NCBI GenBank assembly: GCA_017628435.1
Contig: JAGBZE010000061.1
Span: forward strand, 1-18,802
Direction: 5' to 3'
DNA: 18,802 nucleotides
Source: Akkermansia sp.
Lineage (GTDB): Bacteria > Verrucomicrobiota > Verrucomicrobiia > Verrucomicrobiales > Akkermansiaceae
Under the pieces are notes generated by a model. The model was not told the origin of the DNA, ran no database searches, and saw nothing but the letters and a program-made list of their open reading frames with translations. Position 1 is the stretch's first letter; each line of letters opens with the position of its first letter. Shown here piece after piece: positions 16,870 through 18,802 of the stretch. The translations under genes were made by a program, and so were the position numbers.

Positions 16870-16897
16870 GTGACATGAGGGGAATTGCGTGTATAAT
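16870..16897 (+). promoter_or_regulatory. Main promoter (P1) of the sigma factor gene
   Basis: GTGACA (16870-16875), 16 bp and a perfect TATAAT (16892-16897) predict a start near 16904. The leader to ATG 16971 would be about 67 nt and would include AAGGGG at 16935-16940, the only clear Shine-Dalgarno-like sequence seen in this window. Confidence 0.7.
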
Positions 16898-16909
16898 AGG
16901 CACGCAATT
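16883..16909. promoter_or_regulatory. Operator-like dyad centred on the P1 -10 box
   Basis: A perfect 9-bp inverted repeat, AATTGCGTG (16883-16891) and CACGCAATT (16901-16909), flanks nine bases that begin with the TATAAT -10 hexamer. A dimeric repressor bound here would block promoter melting. No candidate regulator gene is adjacent, so the operator role is inference. Confidence 0.5.
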
Positions 16910-16920
16910 TTGCCAAACAC

Positions 16921-16948
16921 TTGACAAAATGTGTAAGGGGTGGAGTAT
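16921..16948 (+). promoter_or_regulatory. Possible second promoter (P2) of the sigma factor gene
   Basis: A consensus TTGACA at 16921-16926 is followed after 16 bp by the weak -10 candidate GAGTAT (16943-16948). If used, the start would fall near 16955. ATG 16947 would then lie outside the message and translation would begin at ATG 16971. Confidence 0.3.
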
Positions 16949-16970
16949 GCCCTCAATTCTATCCACTGTT

Positions 16971-18802
16971 ATGTCGACTCCCAAGAAAGATTCTGTAAAG
17001 GCCACTACCAAGCCCGCGGCTAAGCCTGCTGCCAAGAAGGCTCCTGCTGCTAAGAAGACCGCTTCCGCCAAGGAAAAAACGGTTAAGGCTGAGAAGGTGG
17101 AGGAAAAGAAGGTACCTGCAGCCAAGGTTGCAGAGCCCAAGACGGAAACGAAGCGTCCTAAAGCTGAAAAGAAGCCCGCTGCGAAGTCTGCTCCCAAGGT
17201 TGAGGAGGTGGCCGTAGAGGCTCCTGTTTCTTCTGAGCCGGACGTGTTCGATGTTATGATGGGGCTTGTGCCTGAGCCGGTGGTTATGCCTGTGGTGGAG
17301 GGTGATGAGTCTGCGGAGACGAAGTCTAAGGCTGCAAAAGCAAAGGAATCCAAGCCCAAGGAGAAGAAGGGTAAACACTTTACTCCGCAGGTATCTGCTG
17401 CGGAGATGAATGAGTTTTTTGCCGATGATGCCACACTGAAAGCTGCTTTCAAATCGCTTCTTGCAATTGCCAAGAAGAATAACGGTTTCGTGACATCTGA
17501 GGATATTGAAAACTCTCTGCCGCCGGATGAAGCCGAGGATAATGACCAGGCCCGTCTGTTCGAGCGCCTGCATGAAGTGGGTGTAGAGGTTCGCGATGAT
17601 GATGAGTATGCCGTTAAGCCTCTTTCTGCTGAGGAGTTGACATCCAAGGATGGCCGCCTGGTGAATAACCCGGTGGTGCAGGAGAAGATTAAGGAGCTTA
17701 TCCGCCAGGCTCAGGAACAGGGGTATCTGACCTATGATGATATCAACGATGTGTTGCCGCATGATGTGATTGACCCCTCGGATTATGAGGAAATCATGGA
17801 GCGTCTGCGTGGTATGCAGTTCGATATTATTGATGCTTCTGACGTAGATACCTACGGCGAGCGTCAGCGCTTGAGTGAGACGGGCGAGGAGGACGAAGCC
17901 GAGAAGATGGAGGCTAAGCTGGATATTCTGGACGACCCGGTGCGTATGTACCTTAAGCAGATGGGTCTGAAGGATTTGCTTTCCCGCCAGAAGGAGGTGG
18001 AAATCTCCCGTAAGATTGACCAGGCTGAGGAGGAGCTGCAGCGTTGCCTGCATCGCTTTGGTGTGGTTGCAATCTACTACTGCGATACGGCTGACAAGGT
18101 GCAGCACAACGAGGAACGCTTCGACCGCGTGGTGGTCGATAAGAATATCGACCGCCGTGATAAGTACCTGAAGGAGTTGCTTCCCCTGGTGACGAAGGTG
18201 ATGACCCGTCATGCTGAGGCACAGGCTGCCTATGCCCGTTTGTGCTCTGCTCGCAAGCGCAAGAAGTCTGTGGCTGGCCCTCAGAAGGAATTTGAGGAGA
18301 AGCTGGCTGCGCTCTCCGATCTGTATGCAGGGTTCTCCTTCAAGGGGAAGGTATATGAGGATTTCGTGAAGGAGCTTCGCGACCTCCGTGCCCGCATCAA
18401 GAAGGTGCTGCGCCAGCGCGAGGCAGATCCGGAGAATCCGCTTTATCGCGATGCACTCAAGGAATTTGAGATGCAGCTCTGGATGCCCATTCCTCAGTTC
18501 CTGGATAATTACAAGCTCATGAGCCAGAGCATGAAGGATGCAGAGACTGCCAAGCGCGAAATGATTGAGGCAAATCTGCGTCTGGTGATTTCCATTGCCA
18601 AGAAGTACACGAACCGAGGTCTGGCATTCCTGGATTTGATTCAGGAGGGTAACATGGGGCTAATGAAGGCTGTGGAGAAGTTCGAATACCGCCGTGGCTA
18701 CAAGTTCTCCACCTATGCAACATGGTGGATTCGCCAGGCTATTACTCGCTCGATTGCTGACCAGGCTCGTACCATCCGCATTCCTGTGCATATGATTGAG
18801 AC
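16971..18802 (+). CDS. rpoD: RpoD-type primary sigma factor, 5' part (runs off the window)
   Basis: The open frame holds 610 codons to the window end with no stop. Residues 1-135 are a low-complexity Lys/Ala/Pro/Glu tail. Two segments resembling sigma-70 region 1.1 follow: about 155-210 (NGFVTSEDIENSLPPDEAED) and about 235-292 (GYLTYDDINDVLPHDVIDPS). Region 1.2 starts at DPVRMYLKQMG (322-332). A charged non-conserved region spans roughly 355-525. Region 2 runs from about 527 to the end, with ANLRLVISIAKKYTNRGLAF, DLIQEGNMGLMKAVEKF and the -10-recognition/melting segment YKFSTYATWWIRQAITR. Regions 3 and 4 lie outside the window. It directs core RNA polymerase to the housekeeping -35/-10 promoters seen throughout the window. 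An in-frame ATG at 16947, preceded by AAGGGG six bases upstream, would add MPSILSTV; the choice depends on whether P1 or P2 is used. Confidence 0.93.
   Translation, partial: MSTPKKDSVKATTKPAAKPAAKKAPAAKKTASAKEKTVKAEKVEEKKVPAAKVAEPKTETKRPKAEKKPAAKSAPKVEEVAVEAPVSSEPDVFDVMMGLVPEPVVMPVVEGDESAETKSKAAKAKESKPKEKKGKHFTPQVSAAEMNEFFADDATLKAAFKSLLAIAKKNNGFVTSEDIENSLPPDEAEDNDQARLFERLHEVGVEVRDDDEYAVKPLSAEELTSKDGRLVNNPVVQEKIKELIRQAQEQGYLTYDDINDVLPHDVIDPSDYEEIMERLRGMQFDIIDASDVDTYGERQRLSETGEEDEAEKMEAKLDILDDPVRMYLKQMGLKDLLSRQKEVEISRKIDQAEEELQRCLHRFGVVAIYYCDTADKVQHNEERFDRVVVDKNIDRRDKYLKELLPLVTKVMTRHAEAQAAYARLCSARKRKKSVAGPQKEFEEKLAALSDLYAGFSFKGKVYEDFVKELRDLRARIKKVLRQREADPENPLYRDALKEFEMQLWMPIPQFLDNYKLMSQSMKDAETAKREMIEANLRLVISIAKKYTNRGLAFLDLIQEGNMGLMKAVEKFEYRRGYKFSTYATWWIRQAITRSIADQARTIRIPVHMIE

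Larger units (their letters stand above)
16859..16926 (+). repeat. Direct repeat TTGCCAA-N5-TGACA upstream of the sigma factor gene
   Basis: The pattern TTGCCAA-N5-TGACA occurs at 16859-16875 and again at 16910-16926, 51 bp apart, on the same strand. The TGACA part of each copy forms the 3' bases of a -35-like hexamer (GTGACA, TTGACA). This could be a duplicated promoter module or paired regulator sites. Confidence 0.5.

Overview
The window is GC-rich bacterial chromosome with compact housekeeping gene content and no phage, IS or CRISPR signature. A FucO-type lactaldehyde reductase, a YheS-like ABC-F protein, a primary sigma factor with a long Lys/Ala-rich N-terminus, repeated arrays of short palindromes, and start codons that mostly lack a Shine-Dalgarno sequence together suggest a gut Verrucomicrobiota such as Akkermansia. 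That assignment is an inference from gene content; no rRNA marker is present.

Layout. At the left edge a tRNA-Asp(GTC) gene (minus) and fucO (plus) diverge from back-to-back promoters. After fucO comes a terminator and then about 400 bp of non-coding DNA packed with nested GC-rich palindromes. A good sigma-70 promoter at 1851-1879 then drives a two-gene membrane unit, a DUF2157 protein and a GDYXXLXY-type protein. The 163 bp between this unit and the convergent dinG gene is completely filled by seven consecutive stem-loops separated by ATGAA-like spacers. dinG is the second gene of a minus-strand pair whose first gene encodes an unidentified exported protein. That pair diverges from rtcB (RNA ligase), which has a strong promoter and a leader of about 110 nt. 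rtcB converges with hrpA so tightly that the two stop codons touch.

hrpA is the last gene of a minus-strand operon, aguB - Gfo/Idh/MocA oxidoreductase - hrpA, with 3-nt gaps. The operon diverges from a cytoplasmic cyclophilin gene, which is followed by a terminator and an ABC-F ATPase gene. The right end holds the 5' part (610 codons, open at the window edge) of an rpoD-type sigma factor gene whose upstream region carries tandem promoter-like elements and a perfect 9-bp dyad around the -10 box.

Two themes cut across the window. First, four genes (fucO, the exported protein, aguB, cyclophilin) have promoter -10 boxes only 6-7 nt upstream of the start codon, so their mRNAs are predicted to be leaderless. 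Second, intergenic space is occupied by stem-loop arrays whose stem sequences differ while their layout is kept. The most novel-looking items are the seven-hairpin array, the composite palindromic element after fucO, and a sigma factor that appears to carry two copies of region 1.1.
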